Below, in pieces: positions 44,133-55,875 of a stretch of 64,000 bases of DNA. Position numbers and translations under genes: made by a program. The notes beneath the pieces were generated by a model. It had not been told where the DNA came from, ran no database searches, and saw only the letters and a list, made by a program, of their open reading frames with translations. Source of the stretch: Clusia tigrina. Its lineage: Eukaryota > Arthropoda > Insecta > Diptera > Clusiidae. The stretch lies in the NCBI GenBank assembly GCA_920105625.2, contig OV050031.1:4195501-4259500 (forward strand), written 5' to 3'. The stretch's first letter is position 1; each line of letters begins with the position of its first letter.

Positions 44133-47100
44133 GGTGAACTGCTATAGTAGGCGCTGTAATATCCTTAAAGACAGCCAATGGAAAAGTGTCTCACGTTTGC
44201 GGCGTCTTTGCTGTTAATGTGTGACAATTTGTCTGTGACTGCTTAATAATAATTGAATTAAGACACGGAGTAAAACGAAACCATTACTTTTTTCTGAGTC
44301 ATGTCCTTGGTAGTGTCGTAGGACCTTAAGCTTCCTTTCAAATTCGCATATAGAAGAAAATAAATGCACACAGAAGAAAAATAAATGCTGCTCTCATCCA
44401 AACTCTCACTAAAAACACTTCCGCAACTTAGAAGTAGGTCACCAGTATATTCGGGTACACTGAAGACATGTTCCACCAACAAATTATCTTACTTAGTATT
44501 CCTTCGCTCACGAAGAACAGCATGCAGAAAGATGACAGCCAGGACGACAAGGAGGCTTTTAACTGCGAAATTAAGTACTTCAAAAGCAGATGAAAGCATA
44601 AACGTACAATTTGTGCACTTTAATGGCTCATTTCCATTTTAAATTGTCCTGATGGAAACATGACGAGTACGCGAGTCTCTGCAACTCACTAGGGAATGCT
44701 GTCGTGCCAGCAACGGGAAGTTTTCAGTCACCGCGGAAAATTCATTCGACTTTTATTGAGAAAAAGAAGAAAAAACCGTGCAGATGAGTTTATTAGAAAT
44801 TCATTATTTTCCGTTATGAATGCCGGCAGAAACCGAAGCCAGCTGCCAACGAAAGACATCACCATTTCCTAACAGAATTTCAATTAATTTCTGCGATGCC
44901 TTCTTTATTATATGAGTCTCAATATTGAGGGCTGCTTCTAAATTGATTCCAAAAGGAGACAAAAATTATTTCAGAGTTTCATTTCTGTCCCAAACTCACA
45001 CTTTAGTCATGTACTATTAAAGCTTTAAGGTCCTTCAGAATGTTTTCAACACAGTCGTTTATTTGCTAAGATTGAAACCACTTAAATTCCTCTGGTAATT
45101 CCATCAATAGCAGGACACTTGGAACTATTAATTGGGCACTTAAAAATAGTCTCAATTTGTTCACTGAAGTTGCTGTGATAGAGCAACAAATACGAGAAGC
45201 AAGTATTAGTCCAAGCATTCGCTGGAAAATCAGGTCATATTTACATGCTGAAAGATATCAAAAGCTAAGCACACACTTGCCAAAGGACACAATTTTCGGC
45301 ACAAATTCTTCGCATTTTCCCCTGAATTCGTCGTAGACTGGTGAACGCACACCTAGACGAGTACGGTGGGACAAACAGTCCTTCAGGCACACAGCCTGAA
45401 TTTCAACGCAAACACGCAAATTCTCTGCCGCACATGAATTATGCCAAACACATCCCTGCGTTTGGTTGGTGCTTTGTTTAGTTTAGTGACCCTTAAACCG
45501 AGCTCCTCGAAAGGTTTGCTTTTTGTCCAATTTGAAGTTTGTGGGAATTGTTTCATACTTTTTATTATTTGTTACTTCCAAGGAATTTGTTTTGAAACTA
45601 AAAAGGACACAGCACGTGTAAGAATGGCCACTTTTTTGTGGAAGTGTCCTTTGAAAAGGGTACGAGTGTCCCTCAAGGAGTTCTTAATAGGTAAACTAAA
45701 GTAAGTAGAAAGAAATTTGCTGTGATAAAGTTTGCGAATAGAATTTGGATTAAAGAATTTGTTAGAGAATATGTTAAAAATACACGGAAAGGACCTGGGG
45801 GCGTTAACGAAGGAATTGAACAAAAAATTTAAGAACAAATAATGACATCAGAGTCTCAAGTCGCAAGTCGCTGACATGACACCAGAGTTAAAAGCTACCA
45901 GGGTCTATTAAGAAGTGCCTGAATCATCAGGACATCATTCCAAATATCAATCTACAATTGCCTCTTTTACCCACTTTCGAGGGTCGAATACTCGTATTTA
46001 AAAGACTATTGTTGAAACTTCAAATAATTAAACTGATGGAGTTCATAGTTCCAATAAAGTTAGGAATTTGTACTTTAATTTTAGATCAGTTCGTCGAAAA
46101 CTGTATCATTGAAAACAGGATTAGTCGCCACCTCTTCTGAATTGCATGTCAACTCGAATGGTTCTACTCACACAGCATCCTTCCAAACTAATTTGTGAGT
46201 CATTGTTTTACTATTTGCTGCGACTCAGGCACATATCAGTGGAGCTCTCCTAATAAGAACCTAAACAAATTCCCAAACAATCAACTGAGGCTCGTCCTAT
46301 CCTGGACGTCAACCTCATTATATACCAACAAAATTTGTCCTTTTGTTGTCAATTTTATTCCAAATAAAACTTCTGTTGAATTTCTTTCCCATCTCACAGA
46401 ACCTTTTGAATAGTTAAATGGAAAGGATGCAAAATTCCCAGGGAGAAGAAATCAAGAATTAAATATTTACTTAGGAGTCCCAAAAGTTTTTGTTTAAAAG
46501 ATTGAAATTTCTGTCGACGCATTACTCTCACCTCCTCAGGGATCACGCTTGTAAGCACCTGACCAGCGACGGCACCTGTCGTTGCGAGTGTCAGGCAACT
46601 GGTTGCTGGTTGCTTTCCCAAAGTATTGCTTCCGTTCGATTATGACACTCGTAAACAGAATAAATGACTTTGCGTGTGGGAGTGGCGAAATTACGTGCGT
46701 AACCGACGCCATTGACAGCCACTGAAATGGATGAAGTGTCGCTGGAGAGACATTTTCGATTTCATATTCAATTGGTGAGAGTGACAAGGTTCAGGGTGCT
46801 GATTGTGTGATTTATATGCCAATGCGATGCCACGTGCCTCATGTGGACGGTGCATGAAATATTCATGTACAAGCAACACAATGTTGAGTTGTTGTAAGGA
46901 CACTATGCATGATGCTTCGTAATAAATCTGTATAAGCTGAATCTTGCTTAGAATGGCTGGAGTGATGGATCGCTGGAGTGATGGTATTGTTTCAAATAAA
47001 ACTGAATGGAGCAATTCAACTGTTGTACATAAAGTAACAATACATAAGTCAATACATAAATAATATATAATAAATAATAAATAATAAAAAATATACTAGT

Positions 47101-47689
47101 CAATACATAAATAAAAAGGATAATATTTATTTCAAAGATTTCCTAATGAACATTGCAACAGTTCCGAGCCTTTTATGACAAAAATTTACTCCATTATAAA
47201 GAGCTGGATGGAGCTGTAGATGGACTGCTAGGTTGCAGAAGTTTGGAAAGGGTTCGGGTAAGGCAGAGGTGAATGGTGAGCTGTTAAGTTCGGCCGTCAT
47301 CTGATAAGGGTGGTGTTCACAGATTTTGTGATTAGACCACATAAGAAGAAGAAGGAAGGAGACGTCACTGAGGCCTGATTTCAGGGAGTATCAGAAGAGC
47401 ATGCATATTAAAATGTCGGAATCATCAGGTAAATTTGCAGATTCCTTGCCAGTGGCTCCCTCAAGCTTAATGTTGTTTGAATTGTTGTCCTTTGGGAAGA
47501 AGAGCATAGCGCCAAATGCTGTTTACTTTATGGCTCATGGAGGGACAAGCAAGTTACTACATCTTTTCCGATGTCCTTGTGATTGGTGTAATTTATTATC
47601 AATACTTTTTTACTTTTAACCTCGTTTCGCCTTTAATTTTATTACTTTTCTTAAGGTAAAAAGAAAATGTGCGGTGTTCACGAGGGACA
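44133..47689. other. Long non-coding stretch
   Basis: About 3.5 kb without recognised genes. AT-rich imperfect repeat of AATACATAAATAAT at 47035-47118. Frames of up to 107 codons (46691-47014, minus) carry no motif. Confidence 0.45.
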
Positions 47690-48056
47690 AAACCTTCTCA
47701 AAGGTACATTGTAATTCAGGAAGGTTTCGCTGCATGTCATGAACCTCCTTAAAAGTGTATCAGTCTCTCTGTCGATTCTGTGGAGAAAGTGACGAAACCT
47801 CACTGCACCTGAACACAGACTGCGGGCCATTGGCACACAATAGACTCAGGTGTTTTGGAGAATATTATCTTAGATATGAGCAAGATCCCTCAACTTGATT
47901 CCTCCAAAATATATGAATTCTTGTCGAAGATTAACCTGACAGAAGATTTATAAATGGGACTATCCTCATCTTTTAAATAAATAGGGTCATCACAATAGAT
48001 CTTTCAGTTTGCAGTGTATAACACCCTTAAATCTAATCTAATCTAATCTAATCTCT
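47690..48056 (+). mobile_element. LINE C-terminus, 3' UTR and (CTAAT)n tail (family B)
   Basis: A plus frame reads SLCRFCGESDETSLHL then NTDCGPLAHNRLRCFGEYYL, the C-terminal Cys motif of a jockey/I-type LINE. A stop follows DPST, with residual similarity (FLSK-like NLTED region) to about 47950. The 3' UTR (GACTATCCTCATCTTTTAAA, CAATAGATCTTTCAG, AACACCCTTAAAT) ends in (CTAAT)4-5 at about 48034-48053. This copy defines family B and orients the antisense fragments at 13.3 and 26.3 kb. Confidence 0.9.
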
Positions 48057-49220
48057 GTAAGATCATTGTTTGTCCTTATACAGTATCTCTGGCATAGATT
48101 GAATGGTTTCTCATATATTGAGAGACATACTTAATACTCACATAATTAATACTAACTAATATCAAGGATGTTCTTGGGTGAGTAGGGTAGAGACGGACAT
48201 ATTCACGGCCTTAGATAAGCAAACCTCAAATGAAGAGATCTGATTAACTATGCTATAAGAAGGTAATTCCGGCATATTTATAATAGGGTTTAATAGAAGA
48301 ATAACAATAGATCACTAATAGAGTAATAATAATAGAGCAATATCGTATAAGAAGAGTGGTAGAAGATGGTCAGCTTAAGAAGGCAGACCTTGTCGTATTA
48401 ACAACAACTTTCCCTGGTTTTTGGACCATTCGAGACTGGTCATGCCTGCCATTTAATGCTACTTTCTGATACTTAAGAGTAGAAAAGTCTCCCACATCTT
48501 TTCTGTGACATATTTCAGGTTTATCCTACACCAGATTAAAAGCTTTGGGGAATCACAGCACATCCCAATACCTGCAGGAGGGGTTTAACATAACTATTGA
48601 TAATCTAAACATTCCCACTGTAGCTTGGGGAGACTCTCGCTTATGATACTTTGGCACAACTTTCACCTCAAACATAATGGATTGCAAGAGAGACCGGCAT
48701 CTGAAGCAGCTTATGAGCTTTCTTAGCTCCTCCCTAAGGGGTACCAACCAAACATCACACTCCCTGATGCTCACACTCAAAATGTTTAAACAAAATAAAA
48801 ATATTCGAATGTCATGTCTAAGATACCAAACCAAATTACCAATAAAAAATTATTCAAATACAAACAAAAGAAACCCAAAAAATATAATAAATAAAAGTCA
48901 TAACAAATACGCCTCCATTAGATCGTGTGACCTCCACATTGAATTCCTTGGACGGAAATAAACGATTTTATTAAAAATGGCTTGATCCCTCTTCTGCTTG
49001 CGGATATTTCCAAAAATGTTGTCCTTTTGTCTGCGGTGCTTGGGCGCTCATCTGGTACCACTTACCATGTTGGTGTTTTGCTTGATTCGGGGATGAGGCC
49101 ATTGGCATCCTTTCAGCTTTGGACGACTACCAAACAGCGATCTTTTTGACGCACGTGCCATCCTCTGCGTTCAACTGAGCGGAGAGGTGAACGATGGCCA
49201 GCGAAGCATCCATAAAAAGA
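48057..49220. other. Non-coding stretch
   Basis: ATAGAGTAATAATAATAGAG-type local repeat at 48290-48345. Frames at 48553-48961 (93-94 codons, both strands) are unrecognised. Confidence 0.4.
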
Positions 49221-49228
49221 AATAGATT

Positions 49229-49337
49229 CAGCGGCAGCAACAACAACAACAACAAGCACACTTACAGCAACAACAACAACAAGCACACTTACAGCAACAA
49301 CAACAAAAACACCATCAGCAGCAACAGGAGCAGAAGC
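49229..49337. repeat. CAACAA (opa-like) repeat
   Basis: Runs of CAACAACAACAACAA separated twice by GCACACTTACAG. One plus frame with an ATG at 49194 and stop at 49379 gives Asn-rich text; another gives Thr/Ser-rich text; the third would be Gln-rich (opa-like). Such repeats occur in fly exons and in non-coding DNA, and no splice-supported exon could be shown. Confidence 0.85.
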
Positions 49338-50457
49338 CCATTCATTTTAGATTTAATCAAGCGACATGCACTTCGCTGAGGGGGTGAGTTCGCTTGCTGC
49401 CGTGTTCTTTTAACTCGGTCGCTGCGAGCACCTTCGAGGACCGGCACGAGATGGCATTTTCAATTCAAGGACTTTGACTTGTGCAAGCATGACCTGTGCG
49501 ATGGCATGATTTGTGTTTCAGTGTGTGATTTATTTGTGAGAATGCGTGTGAACTGGGCATGTGAATGTGGGCATGTCACTGGTCGCTCAGAAGTGGGCGC
49601 ACCTATTTGCATTACTAATTTGTGTGAAGCTTTCTTTCGCATATTTTCCTGCTGGCATTTGTAAATTATGAAATGCTTGTATATTATTAAAATTGATGTG
49701 GAGTGCCTCACGCCTTACTCAAAGGGTATTACAAAGGATCACTGACACTGTGATACTTGAAATTATGTTCACAACCCCGCTAATAATTTGTTTTCAACGC
49801 ATTCACGGTTTCTGATGTTTCAGTTCACGGTATTCGGAAATTTTTCAGTTTAGAATCCTTCGCTAAATTGGACAGCATTTCAGCAGTCGAAGGAGTTAAT
49901 TAGCGTCCTTAATGTGGCCGGAAATGTCACAGCAACAATTTGCTTAGGAAGGATATTTCTGCGGAAAATGTCACCGCTGCGGAAATTGTATTGTTCAACA
50001 AATTATCCCTTGGTTCAGTTAGTATATGGAGGACATTTCACACCCGTGGTTCATAGTCGTGAAAGGTACGAACAACAACAGTGGATCAGTTATCCATTTT
50101 AATAGCATTTTATCGTTTGCCCATGAATAACGAAAACACTTTTTTGTAACATTTTGATAAATTTCCGGGGTATTCCTATTCTAAAGTGTCCTGACAAGCA
50201 ACCTTGACTGCAACAGTATGTGCCAAATCACCACAGTGCAATTTAAGCTGCAAGGATGTATTCCCAGTGAATATACCGAAGCGCAGAACAATATTTGCTT
50301 AATATCTAGTCAACTTAATTAACTAAAACACTCTCCTAAATCCCTTCGAAGAATTTGACGTGATCATGTGTTACGTTCTGCTTGAACTCTCTGTTGTTAT
50401 TGTATGTTTCAAGGATACAGATGAGTCCTTTTTTTCTATAGAAAGTATAAGTTCAGG
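49338..50457. other. Non-coding stretch
   Basis: Nothing recognised. Confidence 0.45.
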
Positions 50458-50559
50458 TATCCTCAGATTATACCCAACCTATCAGTCTAGGTTGGGTATA
50501 ATCTAGACTGATAGGTTGGGTATAACCTACACTGATAGGTTGGGTATAATCTGAGGATA
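50458..50559. repeat. 24-bp repeat, three direct and one inverted copy
   Basis: AGGTTGGGTATAATCT recurs directly at about 50489, 50513 and 50537, while 50458-50486 holds the complement. The outer arms TATCCTCAGATTATACCC and so on are perfect over 29 bp (50458-50486 with 50531-50559), enclosing 44 bp. Confidence 0.95.
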
Positions 50560-51487
50560 TGAACATAGAACACCACAGCTTTCGTCTCATTCTGCTTACA
50601 ATATCCTCATTAACTTTGTGTATTTCAAGGTTAAATTGGACACAGAATCAAAACATCTAAAATTGAAATTGGTTTATTCTATTTTCACTCAGTTTATTTC
50701 ACATATAAAACTAATCCTCCTCTATTGACTTGCTCCGTTTACAATATAACTTCGGTTGCTTTGCTAAGGACACTCATACCCACGGTGACGAGCTCGTACT
50801 CGTCTAATATTTGTGAATCTGGCACTTGTTTCTCCCAGTAGGCTCGTACAATAAACAACATTCTCCCACTGCCAGGATACCACTTCCCACCTCTATTACC
50901 AGCCGGTTCGTCTTCCACATTAACCGCTGCGCGTGTCTGCCTGCTTCTGTTTGCTGACGCCTTTTTCCGTCTACTTTATTGAGTAGTTTTGGTTTATGTA
51001 AACAGTCCGAGCCGCAAGGAGTTGTTGTAGGCCACGTGGTCAGTGCGGTCGTTTTCGTTTTGCGTATTTTCTTCTCTTGTCTTCTCCTTCCATGGCACAA
51101 TTCTCCATTCACATTTGGTGATTAGTGGCGATAGTTAATTCAGGATATTTGAGTGTGTCTGCACGGACCAGCGTCGACGCACTAATAAGGTTTTATGCCT
51201 TCGATTATGGGCGCAGTCAGTTCGAGGTTTGTGTAAACTATAACATTAGTTTGCTATTTATGTTTGTGTGTTATTCGTGCATGTGAGAGTCTATTTGGAT
51301 TATATTTATTCTAAACTAATCTAGCGAACAAGGTTGTATTAAGAAAGGATCCTAAAGTGAAAAAGGAATAACTCTAACTAAAATGTATAATATTGGCTTG
51401 GGTAGTGTATGCGGATGCGGACGCAATAATCTAGGGCTTTAAGGAGGTGGTTTAAGGAATAATGCAAAGCTTCTGTGGCCCAAGTCC
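50560..51487. other. Non-coding stretch
   Basis: A 102-codon minus frame at 50804-51112 is unrecognised. Nothing else seen. Confidence 0.4.
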
Positions 51488-51595
51488 TGTGAGTAGCCTC
51501 AATCTATATAAAGTAGAATTGGCTACTATGGCTGAGTGCTTGCGAGACCTCTTTCTTCAGCGGTTCTCCGGCCTACACCACTTGGAGTCTCTGGC
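51488..51595. repeat. Partial third copy of module M1
   Basis: CTATGGCTGAGTGCTTG, then CTTCAGCGGTTCTCCGGCCT and ACCACTT match the end of the modules at 11.5 and 13.05 kb. Confidence 0.6.
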
Positions 51596-51787
51596 TTTGT
51601 ATATCCAAATTACATATGATTATTTATACCGTAATATTGAGTCCATCTTTTTAATAGATATGAAAAGGATAATAGAGTACACAAGGAACCCTTTAAAGAC
51701 TTGTTAGAGAGACTCTTTATTTCATGGACAAATCCCAAAGTCCAATCCAATTTGCCGTTTCTAGTACTATAAAGCTGACCGCTTGCT

Positions 51788-52222
51788 TTGGCTTCCTTGA
51801 TGAGAGTGCACACCAAACAGGAGGTGGTTATGTTCCTTACTCAGTTACTGGCTCTTCCGAGGAAGCATTGCAGAACGGTAGTAGGAATACTCACAGGTCA
51901 CTGTCTAACGGCGGTAACCCCTAAAAGGATGGGACTCACAAACAACAATGAATGCAGGAAATGTGGGGAGCAAAGCACAAGAGAAACTATGCCTATGCCC
52001 CGCAATATCGAGAACGCGCTTATCAAATTTGGGAGCCCCCTGGTTTGAAGGACTAGAAGAGGTCGCACAATTAGGAATAGCTTCGCTCTTAATATTTGCT
52101 AATAGCGTCTCCCTGTTCAACGAGTCATACTACAGCTCTTAAATGGATATCCATCTGGCACCGCAAAGGACCTTGCAGGCCTATGTGTGGCCTTCACGGC
52201 CGACCAGTCTAACCTAACCTAG
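51788..52222 (+). mobile_element. LINE C-terminus and 3' end (family A)
   Basis: Two overlapping frames read LALPRKHCRTVVGILTGHCL, then NNNECRKCGEQSTRET, and after a frame change LCLCPAISRTRLSNLGAPWF, EGLEEVAQLGIASLLIFANS. This is the conserved segment after RNase H. The 3' UTR (GCAGGCCTATGTGTGGCCTT) ends in TCTAACCTAACCTAGC. One frameshift near 51985 separates the halves; otherwise this is the best copy of the family in the window. Confidence 0.9.
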
Positions 52223-52944
52223 CACATCACTGAGGGATTTACCTTTCTGCATGTAACAGATGGCTTCACTGGAAGTACCTATGTTCAAAGAGTCCTGTTT
52301 ACTTTGTCCTGCACCTTGTATTCCAGAAACTAGCACTGTTCGTTTCACAATGCGAAGTCTAGCATAACAAATCCTTAATTCTTTCAGGTATCAAATAAGT
52401 AATTTGGCACATTTTAGATGGGCCTAGCATTCCACTCAGTCCCAATAGACCCGTTAACTCCAGTCAGAGGGCATTAGAAATAATATAGGGTAAAGTGCGT
52501 TGAGATAATTTAACTCTGCCAGTCAATCCTTGCAGTGTGCTTAAGAAATCGAAAGAGGGAACACACTCACAGCCATCTCCTTGTTTATCAGTATCAGATT
52601 GGTTTCCTCTGACTTCAACCCACAACATTTCCATATTTATACAGAAATAAAAATATTTGTATATTTTTATTTGCATATCCTGAAAATATTCGTGTATCAT
52701 AAATATTTGCAATGAGAACATTCGTGAACACAAAAGAAAACAAAAGATAAAGTCAATTATATTATATTAAAGAACAAGAATAAATTTTACTGCCTCTGCG
52801 TTTATGGCGAGGAATAAAAGTGGCCCTCATATAGAATAAAATATCGACTGGTATGTGGAGGAGTAATACAGGCACGTGTCTCCGATGAACTGCCAAGGAC
52901 TATGCAGAAACTGTGTAGGAGGGTTCAAAAATATATTCGTATCA
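52223..52944. other. Non-coding stretch
   Basis: AT-rich; ATAAATATTTG and AAATATTCGTG motifs near 52650-52700. Nothing recognised. Confidence 0.45.
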
Positions 52945-53012
52945 AAATACAAACACTTCACACACACAGAAATACACACACACATACACACACACACAGT
53001 CATAGGCATACG
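52945..53012. repeat. CA-rich microsatellite
   Basis: CACACACAGAAATACACACA and ACACATACACACACACACAG. Confidence 0.95.
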
Positions 53013-53395
53013 CACCACCCCCACCCCATCGACGCACTCATAAACACGCATAATCGCACAAGGGAAACCAAATGAAATTTGAACGAAATTCGCACCTTCT
53101 GTTTACTCTGCGCTATGTCGTGTTGTTGGGGCGTGGTTGTTATTGTTGTTCCACATCAATGGTTGTTTTGATTTATTTGCTGTTGATTTCTTTTCTTTTT
53201 GAGGTTCTCATTTCAAACACGGCTTTCTCATGCCAAGACAACAATTACGCTGTTATGCCAAAGGCAGATTTGCAGCTTCTTTTGTCAACACAAACGAAAG
53301 CACAACAACGGAATTACCAAAATAATGGAATTAATGTAATTTATAATTTGCCAATTACACGAATAGCAATTTTGGGCACTTCTTTGGTTTGTCTG

Positions 53396-53545
53396 TCATT
53401 GAGAAAGGCATTTTGTAGAACAGCGGCATACAAGTTTCGTATTACTCATACGTCCTGGAGACTCGGGTGTGGAGCAGTCTCGAAGAGTTTTTGTAGAGCA
53501 GCGGCATACAAGCTTCGTATTGCTCATACGCTCCGATGACCTGGG
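53396..53545. repeat. 78-bp tandem duplication
   Basis: TTTTGTAGAACAGCGGCATA, CAAGTTTCGTATTACTCATA at 53411 recurs at 53489 with few changes. 78 bp is 26 codons, so it extends a plus frame (53072-53539, 155 codons) whose translation begins with a hydrophobic segment but matches no family I know. Confidence 0.85.
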
Positions 53546-54685
53546 TGTGAAACAGTTTTACTCTCGCCATTACTATCCCATTCACACATTATCATACATT
53601 TACATCCATTCCTGACACTATGTCATAGTCCCATAGAAGAATGTTTATGTACCATTCATAATTATCAACTTTTAATTGTCAAATTAATTACAGACAATTA
53701 TTCCATTACATTCAAATGTGCCTTCTCCTGGCTGCTCTATCAAAAGCTGCTGTGGTTGGCACTTCGGCCACCATTATTTCCACAAATCAAATATTTGTCT
53801 AAATTCTCTTGGGAAAGCCAAAAACAAAATTGACTTGGAGTTGGCGAACTAACCACGCCGTAGAACCAGCGAAGAAATCATCTGAGACAGCAGCGGAAGA
53901 ATTGGCGTCAGCAATCACAACAAGGTCAGTGGCAGAGCGTGGTGCCGGCGTAGATGGCGCTGTCACGAGACCAGAGACATTCTTACACTTAACGCGGCTT
54001 ACAGGATCACACAAGCACACCAACGCGCAGTTGACAGAAGTTAAATCATTTAAAATTCTCAGCGTGAAAGCCACGTTGAGCGGCACTGGGCCAAACACAC
54101 CAGCGCACTTTTGAAGTCGAACACGCATTTATTCCAGCATTGCGAATGGAATTCTTTGGTGCGGAAATTGAAAATTTATGCGGCTTTTGACAGAGACTGC
54201 GGCCGAATGAATGCCGCAGAGGCAAGAATAGCAAACACCAGAAGAGGAAAAAATGCTGCGCATCCAAAAGCAACGACAGTCGTGTTGGATTTGGAGACCA
54301 TTGATTAAGATATTTTATTGGTTTTGATGTATTTGCGTTTCGCTGAGCTCCCTTTCAGCTCGCATTCATTCCTTGGTTTGTTCAATAAAACCGTTGATAT
54401 CGACAATAAACCACAGATAAAATTCAGTGAAATGGAAAAAAAATTGATTTTTCTGAGCATCACAGAAAAAAAGGTTCTTTTGTCACTTTGGAGCGTGGAG
54501 TTTGGGAGATTTAAAGAAGAATTTTTGTGTCAAAGAATTTATTCGGAATTTAATGCTCTCTCGATGGGATATTTTTGGTTGTTTTTGTTATTTTTGAAAT
54601 CTTGTTTACCCGGCGAAGCTATTGAAAATGTTTCAATAAAATGTACAAAGAGAGAATGAGGAGTCTATTAATGTTATTCCCAAGG
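53546..54685. other. Non-coding stretch
   Basis: Overlapping frames on opposite strands at 53799-54128 (101 and 109 codons) and a 113-codon plus frame at 54318-54659 have no recognisable motif. No repeat was seen. Confidence 0.4.
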
Positions 54686-54689
54686 AAAC

Positions 54690-55640
54690 TACTGTCAAGG
54701 ATAATGAATGTTTCCAATTCTCACACACTGGAAGGAAGTTTGGAGAATTAGACCCTACACTAAGTGACCAGATATGAGCGTAGAGTTGTATGAGAGTTGT
54801 ACCATATTCATCAAATTTGAAGGACAAACTGGTATGAGGTTTGGAGAATTTTACCCAACACCAAGTGGCCAAATAGGCGCATAAAGTTGTACCATATCCA
54901 TCAGAATTGAAGGATGATCATACGGGATAAGGTGAGAAGGAATTATAACCAATACGAAGTGGCCAAATATGACTTAAACGTACTATATCCAATGGATTGG
55001 AGAAAGGATCATAATGGGTAAGATGAGAGAAAACTAGACCCCATACCAAGTGACCAGATAATCGGAAAAAAATATGGTCTATATCCAGCAGATTGAAGGA
55101 TGATCATACGGAATAAGGTGGCAGAAAATTAGACCCACCACCAAGTGGTCAGATATGCGCATAAAGTTGTACTATATCCATCAGATTTGAAGGAAGGATC
55201 ATAATGGATAAGGTGCGAGAGAATTAGACCCAATACCAAGTGGCCAGATTTTAGCTTAAAGTTGTATGAAAGTTGTACTATATCCATCACTTTTGAAGGA
55301 AGGATCGTACGAGGAAAAGGTGAGAGAGAATGAGACCCAACACCAAGTGGCCAGATATGACCGTAAAGGTACTATAACCAGTGGATTGGAGGAAGTATCA
55401 TAATGGATAAAGTGAGAGAGGAGTAAACCTATCACCAAGTGATCAGATATGCGCATAAAGTTGTACTATATCCATCAGATTTCAAAGAAGGATCATTCGC
55501 GAAAAGGTGAGAGAGAATTTGGCCCAACACCAAGTGGCCAGATATGACCTTAAAGATTTATTAAAGTTGTATTAAACACATCAGGCTGGAGGAATGATCA
55601 TAAGGGATAAGGTGATGTCACCAATAATCTAGAAAATCGT
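54690..55640. repeat. 96-bp tandem array, about nine copies
   Basis: Marked by ACCAAGTGGCCAGATATG at about 54758, 54857, 54953, 55046, 55140, 55236, 55341, 55434 and 55529. Each is followed by TAAAGTTGTACTATATCCAT and AGGA(A/T)(G)GATCATA..GGATAAGGTG. Intervals vary from 91 to 105 bp, and units are diverged. Confidence 0.9.
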
Positions 55641-55797
55641 ATCAAAGGACTTCAGATAAATGGGTATACCAACGAGCTTCACACTTTTTATTGACTTTCA
55701 AAATGTTAGTTGACTTGATAACAATTAAACTGAACTGCCTTGAGTACGTAAAAATAGTCCCACAAGTCAACAAGATTTATAAGGATACTGTAAGTGA

Positions 55798-55875
55798 CTA
55801 TGAGGGGCATGAACACTCGTCGAGAAGACACACTTAGGCCATACATAGGCCAATTGTGTATAGGTAGGTAGGTTT
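55798..55875 (-). mobile_element. LINE 3' module (family C), antisense
   Basis: GAAGACACACTTAGGCCATA, CATAGGCCAATTGTG equals the 7.06-kb copy nearly word for word, followed by TAGGTAGGTAGG. Confidence 0.65.

Noticed and set aside
49194..49379. Asn-rich 61-codon frame as an exon
   Set aside because: CAACAA repeats are open in all three plus frames. No splice sites or flanking conserved coding were found.
53072..53539. 155-codon plus frame with hydrophobic N-terminal part as a membrane protein
   Set aside because: Its end is a 78-bp tandem duplication divisible by three, and the rest matches no family. Length is near chance expectation for this window.
54318..54659. 113-codon plus frame as a real or viral-derived gene
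   Set aside because: No motif recognised and AT-rich composition like its surroundings. Cannot be supported.
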